Part shown: positions 22,430 to 36,341 of the stretch, in pieces
How positions within the stretch are numbered: position 1 is the first letter of the stretch
How the letters are laid out: every line of letters begins with the position of its first letter
Source: Aquilaria yunnanensis
Taxonomy: Eukaryota > Streptophyta > Magnoliopsida > Malvales > Thymelaeaceae
DNA length: 64,000 nt
NCBI GenBank assembly: GCA_039654915.1
Contig: CM077593.1
Location: forward strand, 116,925,413 to 116,989,412
Direction of reading: 5' to 3'
Notes under the pieces: generated by a model
Told to the model about the DNA's origin: nothing
The model's database searches: none
The model's input: only the letters and a program-made list of their open reading frames with translations
Program-made: the position numbers and the translations under genes

Positions 22430-24070
22430 TTTTCCTTTTCTTAAAAAAAAATAAAATTGTTTTTGACGTTTTCAGTTTCATTTTTTTTTTAATTTTCGTT
22501 TTTTATGTTTTTCAGTTTTTTTTTCTCATTTTCCCTATTCTTTTCGGTTTACCTTTTATATCTTCGTTTCTATTTTCTTTTTACAGTTATATTTTTTTAT
22601 TTTCCTTCTCTAATGTTTGTCTAGTTTTTCTCTTTATTTTCCATTGTTTTGTATTATTTCTAGTTTTGTATGCTATTTTGTTTTTTAATTTTATCTCTTC
22701 AATTTTTATACTTTTTCTTCTTAGTTCTGTTTCATTTTTTATTTCTTATGTCATTCTTCTTTTTAAAAAATTTATCTATTTTTTTCATTTCTTTGTTTCA
22801 AAATTTTCAACTAACTAAAGAACAATAACTGGCTAAGCTAAAACAGCAAACAATAACTTATAAAAGAACAAATGGTTCCTTAATAAGAACAAACCAATAC
22901 TAATAAAATACTAACAATTAATTTCTAAAAAGAAAACTAACAGACACAAAAAAACAAACACATAATAATAAATGAATAAAAAAATATTTTATTTAAATTG
23001 ATAAAAGAATAGATAAAATTGATAAAAGAACAAAGAAGAACTAAAAAAATAGATAAAATTGATAAAAAAACACATGAAATTGATAAAAGAAATAGATAAA
23101 TATAATAAAAAAATAAATAAAAACTGATAAAAGAACAAACACATACTACTAAAAGAATAAATAGCTACTATTGAAAGAGCAAACATCTAGTTCATCTAAA
23201 TAAACAAACTTAAACTAACAAAAGAATAAATACAAACACTAAAAGAACAAATAGCTACTAATAAAAAAAATAAATATCAAGTTCATCTAAATGAATAAAC
23301 TTAAACTAACAAAAGAACAAACATCAACTAATAAAAAACCAAAGCATCGCTAATAAAAGAACAAAGAACTATTAATGAGAGAAAAAAATAGTTTCTCCAA
23401 AAGAACAATATGAATTTATAAAAGAACAAACTGTTACTAATAAAAGTATAAATAGCTACTAATAATAGAACAAATAACTAGTTCATCTAAAGAATGAATA
23501 TGAACAAATAAAAGAACAAACACATACTGATAAAAGAACAAAGAGATATTAATAAAAGAATAAACATCAAGTTCATCTAAAGGGACAACCACAAGCTAAC
23601 AAAAGAATAAACACCTACTAATAAAAAAAATAAAAAGATACAAATATAAGAACAAAAAATTAATAATAATAGAAAAAAATAGTTTCTCTAAAAGAACAAT
23701 TAGAAACTTATAAAAGAACAAATTGTTACTAATAAAAAAAGAAATAACTATTATAAAAAGAACAAATAAATAGTTCATTTAATCGAACAAACTAGTTTTA
23801 TTTAAAAGAACAAACATGAACTGATAAAAAAATGCCTACTAATTAATAAAGGAAAAAATAACTAATTAAATAAAGAAAATAAGATGAAAAAAATATAAGA
23901 GAAAAGGAATGAAAAAAATTGGAAAGAGAGAAAAATGGAAAAGTAAAAAAAAACTACAAAAAGAAAACATAAAATAAAAGTAAAAAAGAATAAAATGCAA
24001 AAACATCTAAAAGAAAAAAAAATAAAAATGAAAAGGAAGAAAAAATACCAGAAAAAAAAGTAAAAATAAA
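22430..24070. repeat. AT-rich low-complexity block
   Basis: A T-rich half (22430-22800) is followed by an A-rich half (22801-24070) made of degenerate repeated words such as AAAAGAACAAA, CTACTAATAAAA and AAGTTCATCTAA with irregular spacing. The second half looks like a decayed tandem repeat. There is no coding content. Confidence 0.6.
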
Positions 24071-24099
24071 AAAATAAAAGTTATTTCATAGAACCAAAA

Positions 24100-27000
24100 T
24101 GAAAACCAGATGTAGGTGCTAGGGTTTTGCACTACCAGGCTATGGTACAAGCCTAATCGATGGTTGAAGGACAGTTGTTTTAATGATGCAAAAGTGGGGT
24201 AAGCTAAAGTCGGAGGGCTCATCTTCATTGGTTTCTCAGGAAGTGTTTAATCAACTTCAGAAAGCTAAGCAGTTTACAATTGAGGAAGCATTGGATCACA
24301 AGGAGGTTATGCCAATGAAAGTTGAGAAATAATATGCTATGGAATAGGCTGATCAAGTGGAAGAAGAATTGGTGGATAACTCGGATATGTAGAAGTCTTG
24401 GGAAAAAGATGAGCCCAAGTGATCTTATAGCCAAGTTTTGGCTCACAATAAGCACCTTAATAATGGAATGAAGCTTCAATATTATTCAAGTCAGGTTTTA
24501 AAGGATCCTATAGAAATCGAGCTGGAAGTCATTAAAAAGGAGTTGCTACATTGGGAAAATAGTTTGGTTGGCTACATAGTTGGAGGGCCGACCAACTTCA
24601 TCAAGGTTAAACAGTTTATGGAAGAGCATTGGGAGTCCCTTGAAATTTATAAGCTTGAGATTTATTCCCACCTTTTGGATTGGTTTGTCTTTAAATTCCC
24701 ACATTCATGTGATTGTGACAATGTCTTGGCTCAGGGAGTTTGGTATCTGAAGGTCTGACTTTTGGTTCTCAAAAGGTAAACAGTGGACTTCAATTTCCAT
24801 AAGGAGGATGCTTCAATTATGGAACTCTAAAGCACTGAGTAAGATGGTGAGTAAGATAGGGCACTATGTAATGTCTAATAAATTGATGGCTACTAAGGAT
24901 CAAACCTCTTTCATAGGAGTACTAGTTGAGGTGGACCTAGCTACTTCAATTGTTAATTTTGAACAGGTTAAACCCCCATATTGATGTTTTTTTTATTTAT
25001 GATAAGTTGCCCAAGTTCTGCACTGATTATGTGATGGTTAGTCATTATAATTTTAATTGTAGAAAGAAAGTTAAGAAGCATAATAAGTGTAGTAGGTCTG
25101 GACCCCTGAACAGATGCTAATCTATGAAAAAACTCATTGGTCCAAAGTAATGTACAGGAGGTTAGAGGGTTGCTTTCAAGGAGTAGAATCCACAAACTAC
25201 TACTAGGTGTGCACCTAAAATGAATGAGGGATGCATGAAGGCTGAGAAGGTGATTTTAAATTTATCTAATAAATTTCAGTCCCTTAATAAAAAGGTGGAT
25301 ACAAAGGGATGGCCTACCAAGAGTTTGAGTGTTACTGTTAAATATGATTTTGTGAAAAATCTTATGGTGGATAAAGGGGGAGTGTCTCCACCTTAAAAAA
25401 AATGAATCTAGCAACTTGGAATGTTCGAGGTTGTAATAAGCCTTAAACTTTTTGAAGTTTTGAAGTTTTTTATTGTAAATAAAGTTCAAATTGCAGTTAT
25501 ACTTAAAAGTAAAATTAAAGTGTCTAAGTTAAAGGATTTGGCTAGAATCTGGCAAAGGGACTGGAGGCACATTAGCAATCATGCTATTCATGGTAATGGT
25601 AGCATCGTTGTGCTATGAAGACATTCAGTAAAGGCTTCCCTAGTTAATGTTTTTGCTCAGATGATCACTAAGAAGTTTTCTACTGGTAATGTTATTGAGT
25701 CTTTATGCTCTTTTTATTTATGCCTTAAATTTTGATGTTGAGAGGACATCATTATGGAGGGATATTCAAAATATGCATACTCGGGTTCTTGGATCATGAG
25801 GGTATTCATCTTATGTTGGAGACTGAGATCTCTCACATAAATGATTGCTTTGATGCTCTACGTATTGATGACTTACCATTTTCTAGTTGTTATTTTACCT
25901 GGAAAAACCATTAAGACCTTGGGATTTCGGTTTGGAGTAAATAGATAAGGTTGTTGCAAATGCTGATTGGCTTCAGGTGTTTTTTTATTTACTTTTCCTA
26001 ACCTTTAATTGTCTGATCATTCCCCCATGATTGTTAAAATCTATGAAGTTGTGCATATTAGGAAACCTTAGTTTAGGTTTCTCAATTATTGGCTTGAAGA
26101 CCCCTAGTTTGATTGGTGCGTACAGCAAAGGATTTATTATGAGGTTTATGGTTGTAAAATGTTTCAGCTTTGTCAAAAGCTGGCTCGTGTGAAGCAAGAA
26201 CTGAAAAAGTTAAATAGGAGGCATTATAGTAATATACAACAAATGGTAAGCATTGTTTAAAAACAGCTGGTTGAAGTTCAGGAAAAATTAGAGCATGACA
26301 AACATAACTCTAATTTGGCGAATCAAAAGCGAGAAATTATAATGTGCTTATAGAAGTTGCTAAGGGTAAAAAGTTGCTATTACAGATAGAAAGCAAAGTT
26401 AACTTGATGAGGGAAGTTGATACAAACACAAAGTTCTTTACTAAAATGTAGCAATGTAGAGCCTATTCTAGAATCTGGGAGTTGGAAGACTGTGATGGCT
26501 TAATTAAAAGTAGTCATCAATAGGTTTTAGAGGCTTTTGTGGTATTTTATAAGAAGTTCTCGGGAACTCGGGATGTCATACAGAGCAGGTTGAGTTTTGA
26601 TATTGTTCAATTGGGTACTTACTTATCTGATACTTATGTTTAGGATCTAATTGTCCTTATGTCTGTTGATGAAGTTAGGGCTACTTTGTGGTCCATCATT
26701 ATGGATAGTGCCCTAGGTCCATATGGTTTTATAGCAAAGTTTTATAAAGCTGTTTGGACAAGATTTGGTCCTTTATTGGTGAAGGGAATTATTGAATTCT
26801 TTGTCTCAGTTAAACTTTTAAAGTCATTAAATTCTACTAACCTGGTCCTTATTCTGAAGACAAATAATGCTTCTAGAGTTGGTGATTTTAGGCCTATTAC
26901 CTGCTGCAATGTGCTTTATAAATGTTTAACAAAGGTCTTAGCTAATCGAATGAAGTCTTGCACACTCTCATTAGCCTACTTTAAGCTGCCTTTGTAAAAT

Positions 27001-28793
27001 GCAGGTTCATTCATGAGAACATTTTTTTAGCTAGTGAATTATTGAATCATTATTCAATGAAGCACATCTCCTCAAGATGCATGATTCAGTTAGGCATAAT
27101 ATGACTCAGTGGATTGGCATTTTCTGAAAAATGCTTTGTTAGCTCTGAAGTTCTTTGTGCAATTTTTTTTTTGGATTATGAAGTGTGTTTCTTCCCCAGT
27201 GTATTCTATTTATGTTAATAGTATAATGAAGGCTTTTATTTTTTTTAAATGGGAAAAGGGGTTAAGATAGGGGGATCTTTTGTCTCCTCACATATTTGTG
27301 ATCTATATGGAAGTTTTCTCTCGTTATAATTTGTCCATTCATTCTGTTTAGGGTTTTCATTTCCACCCAAAATGCTTTTAACAAAGTTGACTTATCTGGC
27401 ATTTGCAGATGATCTTTTGTTATTCTATAGGGGAATATTACTTCTATTCAAATTCTTTGGGATCTTGTGTTGAATTTTATAGCTTTCTCGGGTTTAAATC
27501 CAAATCAAGAGAAATCCAAGATTCATTTTGGGGGAGTGGATATATTAGTCAAGTAGGAGATTTTTCACAGTCTTGGTTTTCAGGAAAGTTCTATTCCATT
27601 CAAATATTTAGAAGTCCCTTTAAGTTCTTCTTAATTAAAAATAAAGGAGTTTGATGGTCTTGGGGATAAAATAACAGAGACAATTGATGTTTGGGTGCAA
27701 AATTGCTTTCTTATGCTGGTAGATGGCAACTTGTCCAATCTATTCTTCAAAGCCTGACAATCTTCTATATGTTTGTCTTTGTTCTGCCTAAGGCAATTCT
27801 TAGTAAGATTGAGCGAAAATGTAGAAATTTTTTGTGGAACGGTGCTATTAATGTTAAATTCAGACAACCATTGGATGGAGTAAAGTCAATTTGCCAAAAA
27901 AAAAAAGGCATGGTAGCAAGATAGTTGGGTTTTTGGAACCAGTCCCTCCTTATTCATTTATTATGGCTATTCATAAGAGAGGAAAAAAAAAATCCTTATG
28001 GGTGCAATGGGTTCATAGTTACCATTTAAAATGTAAGGGGATTTGGGAGGTCTTAAAGATTTCAACTGATTCATTTTTTTGTCAAGACCTCCTGAAAGTT
28101 AGAAAAGTTTTGTGTTTAAAACTAGGGTCAGTGGATAGGGCAAAAACCTTTATGGATGCTTCACTTTCTTAGGTGGATGTTCAAATGAAGGCCTATAATA
28201 TTCTATGAATGAAGCACTATCCTCAAGAGATGGTCTTCTATGTGATGTGAAACATTATCTGGTCCCAAATTTAATTTTCTTTTTAGTAGATTATGCAAGA
28301 TGGCTTTTTGGTGCATACAAATCTCTCTGGTTAGTCGGTGTTATTTGTGTGAAAGTGATGTTGAATACTAGGAGCATCTATATTTTCTCTGCCCCTATTT
28401 GTGGTAGGTTTGTTTAGTAGTTGCATTTAGACCTGATTAATGGGAATTTTTTTGAATTGGAATAGGTTTTCTTCAACTTTTAGAGGGCATCACCTCCTTC
28501 ACAGGATCAAAAGAGCAAGCTTTCTCACCTTGGTTTACCACATTTGGCAGGAAAGGAATGGGAGAAGTCATGCAGTAAGGCTCGAAGAGTTGGAGAGGTT
28601 ATTAATGATATAAAAGTGGATGTTTGTAAGTGTTTGTCTAAAATCCTGTTGCCTCGCCTACTAGCTTCTAGTTGGTGTAGTAGGTCACTTATACTATGAG
28701 GTTTCTTTGAGTTCCCTGGGTATGCCTGGATGTAAGTGTACTTGAGGCATTCTAATGAAATTTTGCCTTTTCCCTTCAAAAAAAAAAAAAAAA
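24100..28793 (+). pseudogene. Decayed L1-like LINE, 3' poly(A) at 28778-28793
   Basis: Fragments in order on the plus strand. An ORF1 DUF4283-like piece covers 24438-24758 (residues around WENSLVGYIVGG and FVFKFPH). The endonuclease start MNLATWNVRGCNK is at about 25403, with DLPFSSCYFTWKN at about 25870. RT pieces are FRPITCCNVLYKCLTKVLAN at about 26890-26950 and LAFADDLL at about 27395, followed by a LPKAILSKIERKCRNFLWNG stretch at about 27785. Frames are interrupted by many stops and shifts. The element ends in an A-run. The 5' boundary is approximate and I could not define target duplications. Confidence 0.8.
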
Positions 28794-29146
28794 CGAAAAA
28801 GAAAACTAGAATGATACAAAACCTAAACTAAGAAACAAAACAAGGAAAACAAAAGAAAAAGTTAAGAGTGCTTTAGTAAGATTCAAACCCCGCCTTAATT
28901 GCAAAGGATAGGTCTTTGTTGCCACTCCAACTGAAGCTCTGAATGTTATGGAACCTTGCCAAAATATATAAGTAGACTTGTGTGTCCGGGTTCATGCATA
29001 AGCCCAGCACACACAAGTTTATTCCTTAAATCTTTACCATTATTTGCAAAGGAAATAAATCTCTTAAATAAGTCAAGATTCAAACTTGATCGACTAGATG
29101 ATATTATGATATTGATTCTAATTAGGCTAAAACTCGTTTTAACTTA
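28794..29146. other. Host intergenic DNA, no gene seen
   Basis: The sequence after the LINE tail is partly A-rich. A GATTCAAACCCCGCC stretch at about 28880 resembles a B box in reverse complement, but no full tRNA-like structure can be drawn. Confidence 0.35.
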
Positions 29147-29520
29147 CCAATTTATTTTAAGTTAAGTCAGTATAATTTAAAATGATTTATTTTTATTTTT
29201 ACATTATTTTACTTGGAATCAATTTTATTTGAAAGTTAATATTATACAGGTGTAATGATCTATTAGAAATATAATTTTTGCACTGTTATTTTATATTAAA
29301 TTTTTGTGAGTTTTTTAATGACTAATGAATTAAAATTCAGAAAAAATTATAAAAATTATAAAAATTTATTTCCAAATGAATTTTTCCCTACATAATATTT
29401 TATTTTAAATGGAATTACTTCCAAGTAAAAAAATGTAAAATTAAAAATAAGTTATTTAAAAATATAAAAGTAAAAATAAGTTATTTAAGATTAAATTAAC
29501 TTAAATTAAGATGAATTTGG
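29147..29520. mobile_element. MITE-like inverted-repeat element, diverged copy
   Basis: AT-rich, with imperfect terminal inverted repeats (CCAATTTATTTTAAGTTAAG on the left, matching CTTAAATTAAGATGAATTTGG on the right). Internal sequence such as GATTTATTTTTATTTTTA and AATATAATTTTT matches the better preserved copy at 35849-36180, so the two are members of one family. Confidence 0.55.
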
Positions 29521-30564
29521 TTAACCAACAACTCCCGTTTTCATTTTATCATGAGTTCAGCAATATGTCCCGATCCCAAATGAAGTTACTTATTTTGTGC
29601 ATGATTCTTCCACTACTACCGACCGTTACACATGACCTTACCTATTTCAAAAGATTAATGTGTAATGGAAAATTTAAATCTTATTGCAACAAATTTCGAC
29701 CACCTCTTCGTAAAGAAAAACTCAATTCAATTGTTTTGTGCGAATCAAACAATTCAGCAAGCCTACTAGGTCAAATGTGTGTTCTCCCGTAATGGATGAA
29801 GTATTTTTTGGGTATGGAAATTAAGTTGTGTGTAAATTAGTTTGTTCTTTTTAGTTTGACTCCTAAAAATTTTTGGGTTTCTTTTGTAGAAAGAGTATAA
29901 ATAAGGAATAAAAATAGCATTTTTTTTTTTGTGTATTAGGTATTAAAGTAAATTAAATGTTAAAAAAATTTTAAAATGAAAAACAACTCAACCTCTTCGG
30001 GATATCCAAAAACGGATTTGTTGCCTTTTTTGCATGGATTGAGTATAATTTTTTTGGTACAAACATTAAGAAATATGACAAACAACTCAACCTCTTCGGG
30101 ATATATTATTTTCATGTTTTTATTTAACTTTTGAAATAATCAAGAAATGCGGAACAAGTGAATATTGAAATAATAGTTCTATATATAATAAAGCAATTTA
30201 CTAAATATAAAAATATTATAAAGAGTTGAGATGGCTGAAAATAATAGATATTGCAAAAAATATGAGACAAAGTGTAATCAATGATAACTAGTTTACACAC
30301 TAGACTTTGCATCGGGATTTCAAATTTATTTAGATAAAATATTATATATGTATGTGTGTATGTGTGTCTCATACACAAATATTATTAAAATTCATATTTC
30401 CATTAAATTGATAATATTAAAATTACCAAATTATACCAGTGTTATTTTGAATATTGTGAATATATCTATCCATCAACATAAAATATTTTGTTACAAATAA
30501 AAACAATTTCATCTAGACGCAACATTATCTTCTACTGGTTTTGTCTGAGCTTACTCCTGAATTA
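29521..30564. other. Host intergenic DNA, no gene seen
   Basis: AT-rich. A short direct repeat of ACAACTCAACCTCTTCGGGATAT occurs at about 29982 and 30079, and a small TG/TA microsatellite at about 30350. No gene is supported. Confidence 0.4.
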
Positions 30565-30723
30565 AGCCCTGTTTGGGAATAGCTTTTGTAATCAGCGTTA
30601 AAGTTTTGAATAATTTATTTAACGGATGTGATGAAAACGCTGAAGCTAAACGCTAAAAGCTACCATTGAATAGCTTTTTCAAAACTCTAACGCTAATCGC
30701 TGACGCTAATGCTAAACGAGGCC
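30565..30723. mobile_element. Tourist-like MITE candidate (159 bp)
   Basis: TTA on both sides (30562-30564, 30724-30726) and imperfect inverted ends AGCCCTGTTTGGGAATAGC / GCTAAACGAGGCC. The internal sequence has repeated AACGCTAA words. The TTA target duplication and GGCCTTGTTTAG-type ends fit PIF/Harbinger (Tourist) MITEs. A second relative is at 36342-36499. Confidence 0.6.
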
Positions 30724-30726
30724 TTA

Positions 30727-33700
30727 GGGCAGTCTGATGACGTTTATATATACTAACTTTTCATTGTAATGTTCCAAATTTAAAAAATAAATGAAAAATT
30801 ATATTACTAATCAGTGACACTTGCTAATTTTAGGATTTTTGCACAGCAATCTGTAGTGGTATTCATTACTTTAATAAATGAGATGTTGCAGTGAATAAAA
30901 TAAGTTTGTAATAGTCACGTTTTAGGTTTAAATAACCTTCAATTAGTGGGCTTTTGAAGAAAAAATTAAGTCAAATAATATGAATCAAATAATGATCTGA
31001 TCAAATTTTCAAATATATAATATTCATACTATGATTTTATCATGATTAAATTTCATTTTTTTAGAAATGAATATATCCCAAAGCAATCAAAACATTCAAA
31101 ACTTTGAATAGAAAGTATGTAATGAAAAAAAATTAGTGTACAACTAATAAACACTTTAATTTCTAGGATATAAAATAAATGTGGAACTTGGTTATCCCTG
31201 AAGAATTAAGCGATTGTCTCCTTGATAAAAGACATCTCTTTGAGTATGTTGTGGAAAACATGACTTGTTGTGAATACAAAGAATCATATGTTTAATTAAC
31301 TTGAACACAAGTAACTAAATATGTGGTTCACATCCAATACTTGACCAGAATTCTTTTTATGGTGATAGAGAAGTGTGTGGAGTGAAATAAAACAAGTAGA
31401 ACCTCCAGAAGTTGTGTTCAAAAACCTTTTGCACAATTTCTACTGCCTTTTATTTTATAAGGGGTAAATTGGTACTTATAGAGAGTCATAATCCTTTACA
31501 AAAGAGTCACAACTCTTCATTAATGGTTATATTATTTTGCCAAAAGGTATCTTTATTTACCCATAACTTCTTTCCTTAAAATAAGGTCATTGCTACCCTT
31601 AGAATGAATGTGTTTGTTTGGTTATAGAGTCACAACTCTTCTAAGAGTTGTGTCTTCTTAAATCATAACCCTTCACTAAAATTCATATTATTTCACTAAC
31701 TAGGATAATTATAGTGTATAACTGCCCCCCAAGAGTCGTATATGTTGGAATGGGCATGTCTTTTCAATTAAATATCATATACCTTCATAATATGAATAAT
31801 TATGGAGTAGTTTTTAAGCAATTATCTCATGTGTCAAAGTGTGTATATACTCATCACATAGTAGCCATATGGTATCTTTCTATTAGTTCTAAGATAATAA
31901 TGTGTCACACATGTGTACCATATGATCCTAACCACTTAACTAATTCAAGTTATTATTAAAGGAGATTATGTGAGTTGGTGTGATGACACCAACATATGAT
32001 ATGACCATACCAACTAATAGTAAAAACAAGTATATTTTAATGTGTCTATGAAATTTAGCAATTACTCTTACTAACTAAATTCCAACATATCATATGGTAG
32101 CTCTATATTGAGTTGGAGATTGAGGTATTTTCATGACTAATGATGTAAAAACTAGAGATTAACCCACTATAATGGAAGGAATGTCAGGTTTGCGCACCAT
32201 ACTTACTTAATTATAGAAAATATCTAAAACACTTTTAGATGTGTCATACAATATATATGGAGAGAGAGAGACTGCAAACTGGCAACGATAAATTTTAGCC
32301 ACCATAGATTTATTGTTCATTCCACTGGAGAACCAATGAATCTCCTCTCTCTCCATCTAAACGGTTTCCTCTTAACTTCCAGCCACTTCAAGATTTGAGT
32401 CCTTGACTGGTTGACGAACTTGCAATCGAAAAAGAGATTTTAGAATTTCATGAATATATTTATGTGAATTTACAAAATGAATTTAAAACCAAAAAAGGGT
32501 TAACAAAGAGAAAATCTATGGAAGCAGAATTATTTGGGGACACGATCAGACGGATGACGGTGATCTGAATAAAGTCGGATTGGACGGCTGCATGTAACTC
32601 ACGACTCAAAAGTAGGAGTAGGAGGAGTGGCATGTGGCATACCTGGCAAGCATCAATAAGTCGGACCCACAAACTTGAAAGACAGCTCAATCAGATAACG
32701 CCACGTCTGAATTCATTCCTCTAATGGGCCCACGTGGGTGTCGGATTTGGATGTTCGAGATCGCATCGCGTTTGTTGGTTTAGATTCTTAGATGGACCCG
32801 GGTCCATGCGGATCCTCTTTCTCTGGACAATAATACCCCCATCAGGAGATTAATAGGTGCCGGACCTTTCTAAAATTCACACCTCTGGTAGAAAAATTTA
32901 ATAAATTGAGTGAAAAATCAGATTTTATTTATTGTATACTATGGTATTTCATCCTTCAGTTGGCTTTGAGGAAGTATGAATTATGAAATTAGTAAGAAAA
33001 GTGATTGACAGCTTGTGGTCAATTTTTTTCATGAGGAATACATGAGAGAAAGAAAGAGACTTGGCAGAAGAAGAGTTATTTATCCAAAAACCAAAAAAAA
33101 AAAAACAAAGAGAGAGAGAGAGAGAGAGCGTCTAATGTCCATACATACAAGAGAGAGAAACATTACTATCCATTTCCAACGCTAATATTTCCAATAGCCA
33201 TCGCAAAATGTCAAAAGAGTCAAGATGCTTCAGGTCGTTGGTAATTTGATAAAAAGCCTCTAGGTTTAGGCTATTAGTAATTGTCTTCTCCAAAAGCAAA
33301 GCTGACGGTAATTACCAATGATCTACTCTTTGGCTATTGAATTTTTTTTCCCACCAATCATGCTTAGAAACTTGACTTTTCCAATACTTGCTCTTGGAAA
33401 AGGCAGCCGAAAATGAGTTTTTTATAGTAGTAATCAGTGAATTTCATCAATTACTTTTTGTTATATAATCAATGGGATTAATTTAAGAAGTAAAAATATT
33501 TTGAGATGTGAAAAGATATTGCTCATGCAATTAAAATATGTGATCACGTACTGCTGCGCCGCTCTCCCCCTTCCTTCCATATCAACTTTCTCTTTTTTTT
33601 CCCAGTGTGCTCTGGCCAAGTTTGAATTTTAATTCAAATCTGGTCAATTGAATTGTTGTTATTGTTCCACCCAATTAATCATCTCAATCTCTTTTTTCAC

Positions 33701-33938
33701 CATTTCTTCCTTCTCCTTATTTACAAAACTCTTATCACAGTTAGCAAGAACATTATTTGATTCATCCAACGCTCTATAGCAAATAGATCAGGGTGATTTG
33801 TTTTGATGTCAATGGATCAATCGAAGTGTGAAAAACAGTGAGACAAGGATAGTGAGGTGTTTCCAAATAATAGATTGGATGACGGTTTTTTTTTTTAATT
33901 TTTCATCTGTTTGAATCATCATCCATATTTTGCACTTG
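30727..33938. other. Host intergenic DNA, no gene supported
   Basis: AT-rich with short ORFs that show no family signature. GA-repeats occur at about 32259-32270 and 33111-33129. The stretch 32470-32830 is more GC-rich and contains a palindromic G-box CCCACGTGGG near 32729, as in plant promoters, but no gene follows that I can defend. Confidence 0.4.
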
Positions 33939-34973
33939 CACTACCAGAAAGATACGTTAGAGTAACTGAAATTAGCCACTAAAATTTCAATTACTTGTGT
34001 GTGGACTAGTAAAATATTGTAGCTGACTAGTAACTAAATATCTTCAGCTGCTAGTCAGTCACTCATAAGAAATTTTAGTCATTATTTCAGTTGCTATTTC
34101 AGTTACTAATTTAGTTGCTCATAGCAAATTTCAGTTGCTTTTAGTCACTCATAACAAATTTCAGTCACTAAATAACTTTCTGTCACTAAAAAAAAAAAAA
34201 AAACTCTTAGCTTCGACCTCTTTTCTCATTCCTCATCCTTTTTCTCTTTTTTTTTTCTTCTCTGTTTCTCTTATGATGTTCTTTTTCCTCCTCATTATTC
34301 TCTGTTTTTCTCCTGCTTCTTCTCTGGTTCTCTCATTCTTCTTCTATGCTTTTCTTCCTCCTTATTTTTCTCCGTTTCTCTCATCCTCTCATTCTTTTTG
34401 TTCCTCTCGACCTCCTTATTTCTTTTTCATCTTTTTTTCTTTTCTATTTCTTCTATTTCTTCCTCTTTCTCATTCTATATTTCTTTTATGTTTCTCTCTT
34501 TGTTTCCTATCCTTCAGCCTAATGAGCCCGACTAGCAAACTTGGACATATCTACTTGATCAGGAGGATGGTTAGCACGACCGTGACACTAATGCCCTCCT
34601 CAACTTCAGATTTCTTTAGTTCATTTATTTTATTGTTAGATGAAATTTAATTGTATTTTATTATTTTTAAATAAACAATTGAACTTTTATATCATTAAAA
34701 ATCATTATTAAACTTAGTACATTATGTGTGTGTGTGTGTGTGTGTGTGTGTATTAAATTTACACACACACATCACCAATAAAAACTTTTTTTAACAAATA
34801 AAATTGGTTGGAGTGGTTGAAAAGATTCATTCGCTAGTTTTAGTCCACACTCAGTTGCCAGTGATATAGCAACTAAGGATTTTGCCACTGACCGTTTCAA
34901 TTGCTATTCAGTCACTACGAGTGACAGAAAGTGACTATTTCATCAATTGTTATCCTTTGTTTATGTTGTAGTG
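33939..34973. mobile_element. Non-autonomous CACTA transposon (1035 bp)
   Basis: Starts CACTACCAGAAAG and ends TTATGTTGTAGTG, so both termini carry CACTAC in inverted orientation. The 3-bp duplication TTG flanks it on both sides (33936-33938 and 34974-34976), as expected for CACTA (En/Spm). Subterminal zones are full of short words such as TCAGTTGCTA, AGTCACT and their complements, typical transposase-binding arrays. The interior has T/C-rich sequence and (TG)n followed by (AC)n near 34725-34770. No transposase is encoded. Confidence 0.88.
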
Positions 34974-34976
34974 TTG

Positions 34977-35848
34977 GATGGTGATTTGTTAGTCCAACCA
35001 CTTGTTGATTTGTTAGTCTAATAGAGTGTTGGTTTATTAGTGTGCTAGATCATTTTTTTTGTTTATATTCTTGGTTTATCTCTTTTAGTTTGTAAATTTG
35101 AATACCGGATTTATTTTGGTTATTCACTTTACAATATCATGGGGACTAAAAAATGCATAATGCCTATAGTTGAGTCAAACGTTTTCTATTCCTCAGTGCT
35201 CTATTTCTGCACCAGATGCAATTAATGAGAATGATCTTTCTTAAAAAAAATGTGATCACGTAAATAAATTTAGTAGCTCATTAACATTCATTCACCATTT
35301 CTTAATTATAGCGGATCAAGATTTACATACTACTCACACAAGAGGTTTTTGCCCATCTAATTGTTTAGATAAAATAGAAGTCTAGTATAGAATATATTTT
35401 ATTATATAATTTGTCTTGCAATTCTTTATTATAATTTTCTATTTATCACAGAATGTGATCAGAGTACCATACAAATACATGTACATTTCTAATATAATGA
35501 AATAGCTGCGGTGATCTGTCTACAATGTGTGATCATATGAGTATGGTATATTTTGATATTTGTGCGTATTTGACAAGGAGTACTATTATCGACAACGTAA
35601 CAGTATGGCAGTTTTTTACACCAATTAACTGTACGGTTTTACATTTAACATTTACAACTACTACACCAGCTGTACAATAATTACATATTAGTTTAAAACA
35701 AAAAACAGTACAAACATTACCCCAGCTTTTTTTTTTTTATTATCGTTTTCCGTAACAGCGTGAGGAGGTAACAAAAATTACTGCAGTAGGAGTACACTTT
35801 AGCCCTTGCGTATCTGAAATTAGCAATTATAACGCTGATGTAACACCC
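34977..35848. other. Host intergenic DNA, no gene seen
   Basis: AT-rich with no open frame of note, no hairpins and no recognisable transposon ends. Confidence 0.4.
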
Positions 35849-36180
35849 AATTCATTTTAATTTAAGTCAATTAATTATAAAATAATTTATTTTTATTTTT
35901 ATATTTTTTTACTTGAAATTAATTTTAATTAAAAATTAATATTATATAGCTATAATAATCCATTAAAAATATAATTTTTATAATCTTACTAATTTTTTAT
36001 AAATTTTTTTAATTTAAAGCCTTAAAAAAGAGAATTTCATAAAAATGTAACAACATCATAAAAATTTACTTTCATATGGATTATTGCATCTACATAACAT
36101 TAGCTTTCAAATGAAATTAGTTTCACATAAAAAATATGTAAAAGTAAAAATAAGTCAATTGACTTAAATTAAAACGATTT
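35849..36180. mobile_element. MITE-like inverted-repeat element (332 bp)
   Basis: 24-bp terminal inverted repeats with two mismatches: left AATTCATTTTAATTTAAGTC, right GACTTAAATTAAAACGATTT. The interior is related to 29147-29520. The target duplication is not clear, so the superfamily is open. Confidence 0.65.
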
Positions 36181-36341
36181 TACCAGTGTCTTCTTTCTTC
36201 TTTTCCCTGGTGCATTCGGAGTACCTTTCATCCATCTAGGACTAAAATGAAAATCCCCATCATTCTTTTTTATAAAATTTTGAATTGAACTCAAAATCTT
36301 TTATTTAATATATCTCAACTCTTTATGTCTATAGCAACTTA

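Noticed and set aside
28880..28900. tRNA B-box-like GATTCAAACCCCGCC after the LINE
   Set aside because: No matching A box or cloverleaf can be drawn at the right distance.
34135..34650. 171-aa Ser/Phe/Leu-rich ORF
   Set aside because: It lies inside the CACTA element over a T/C-rich simple tract; no transposase or other motif.
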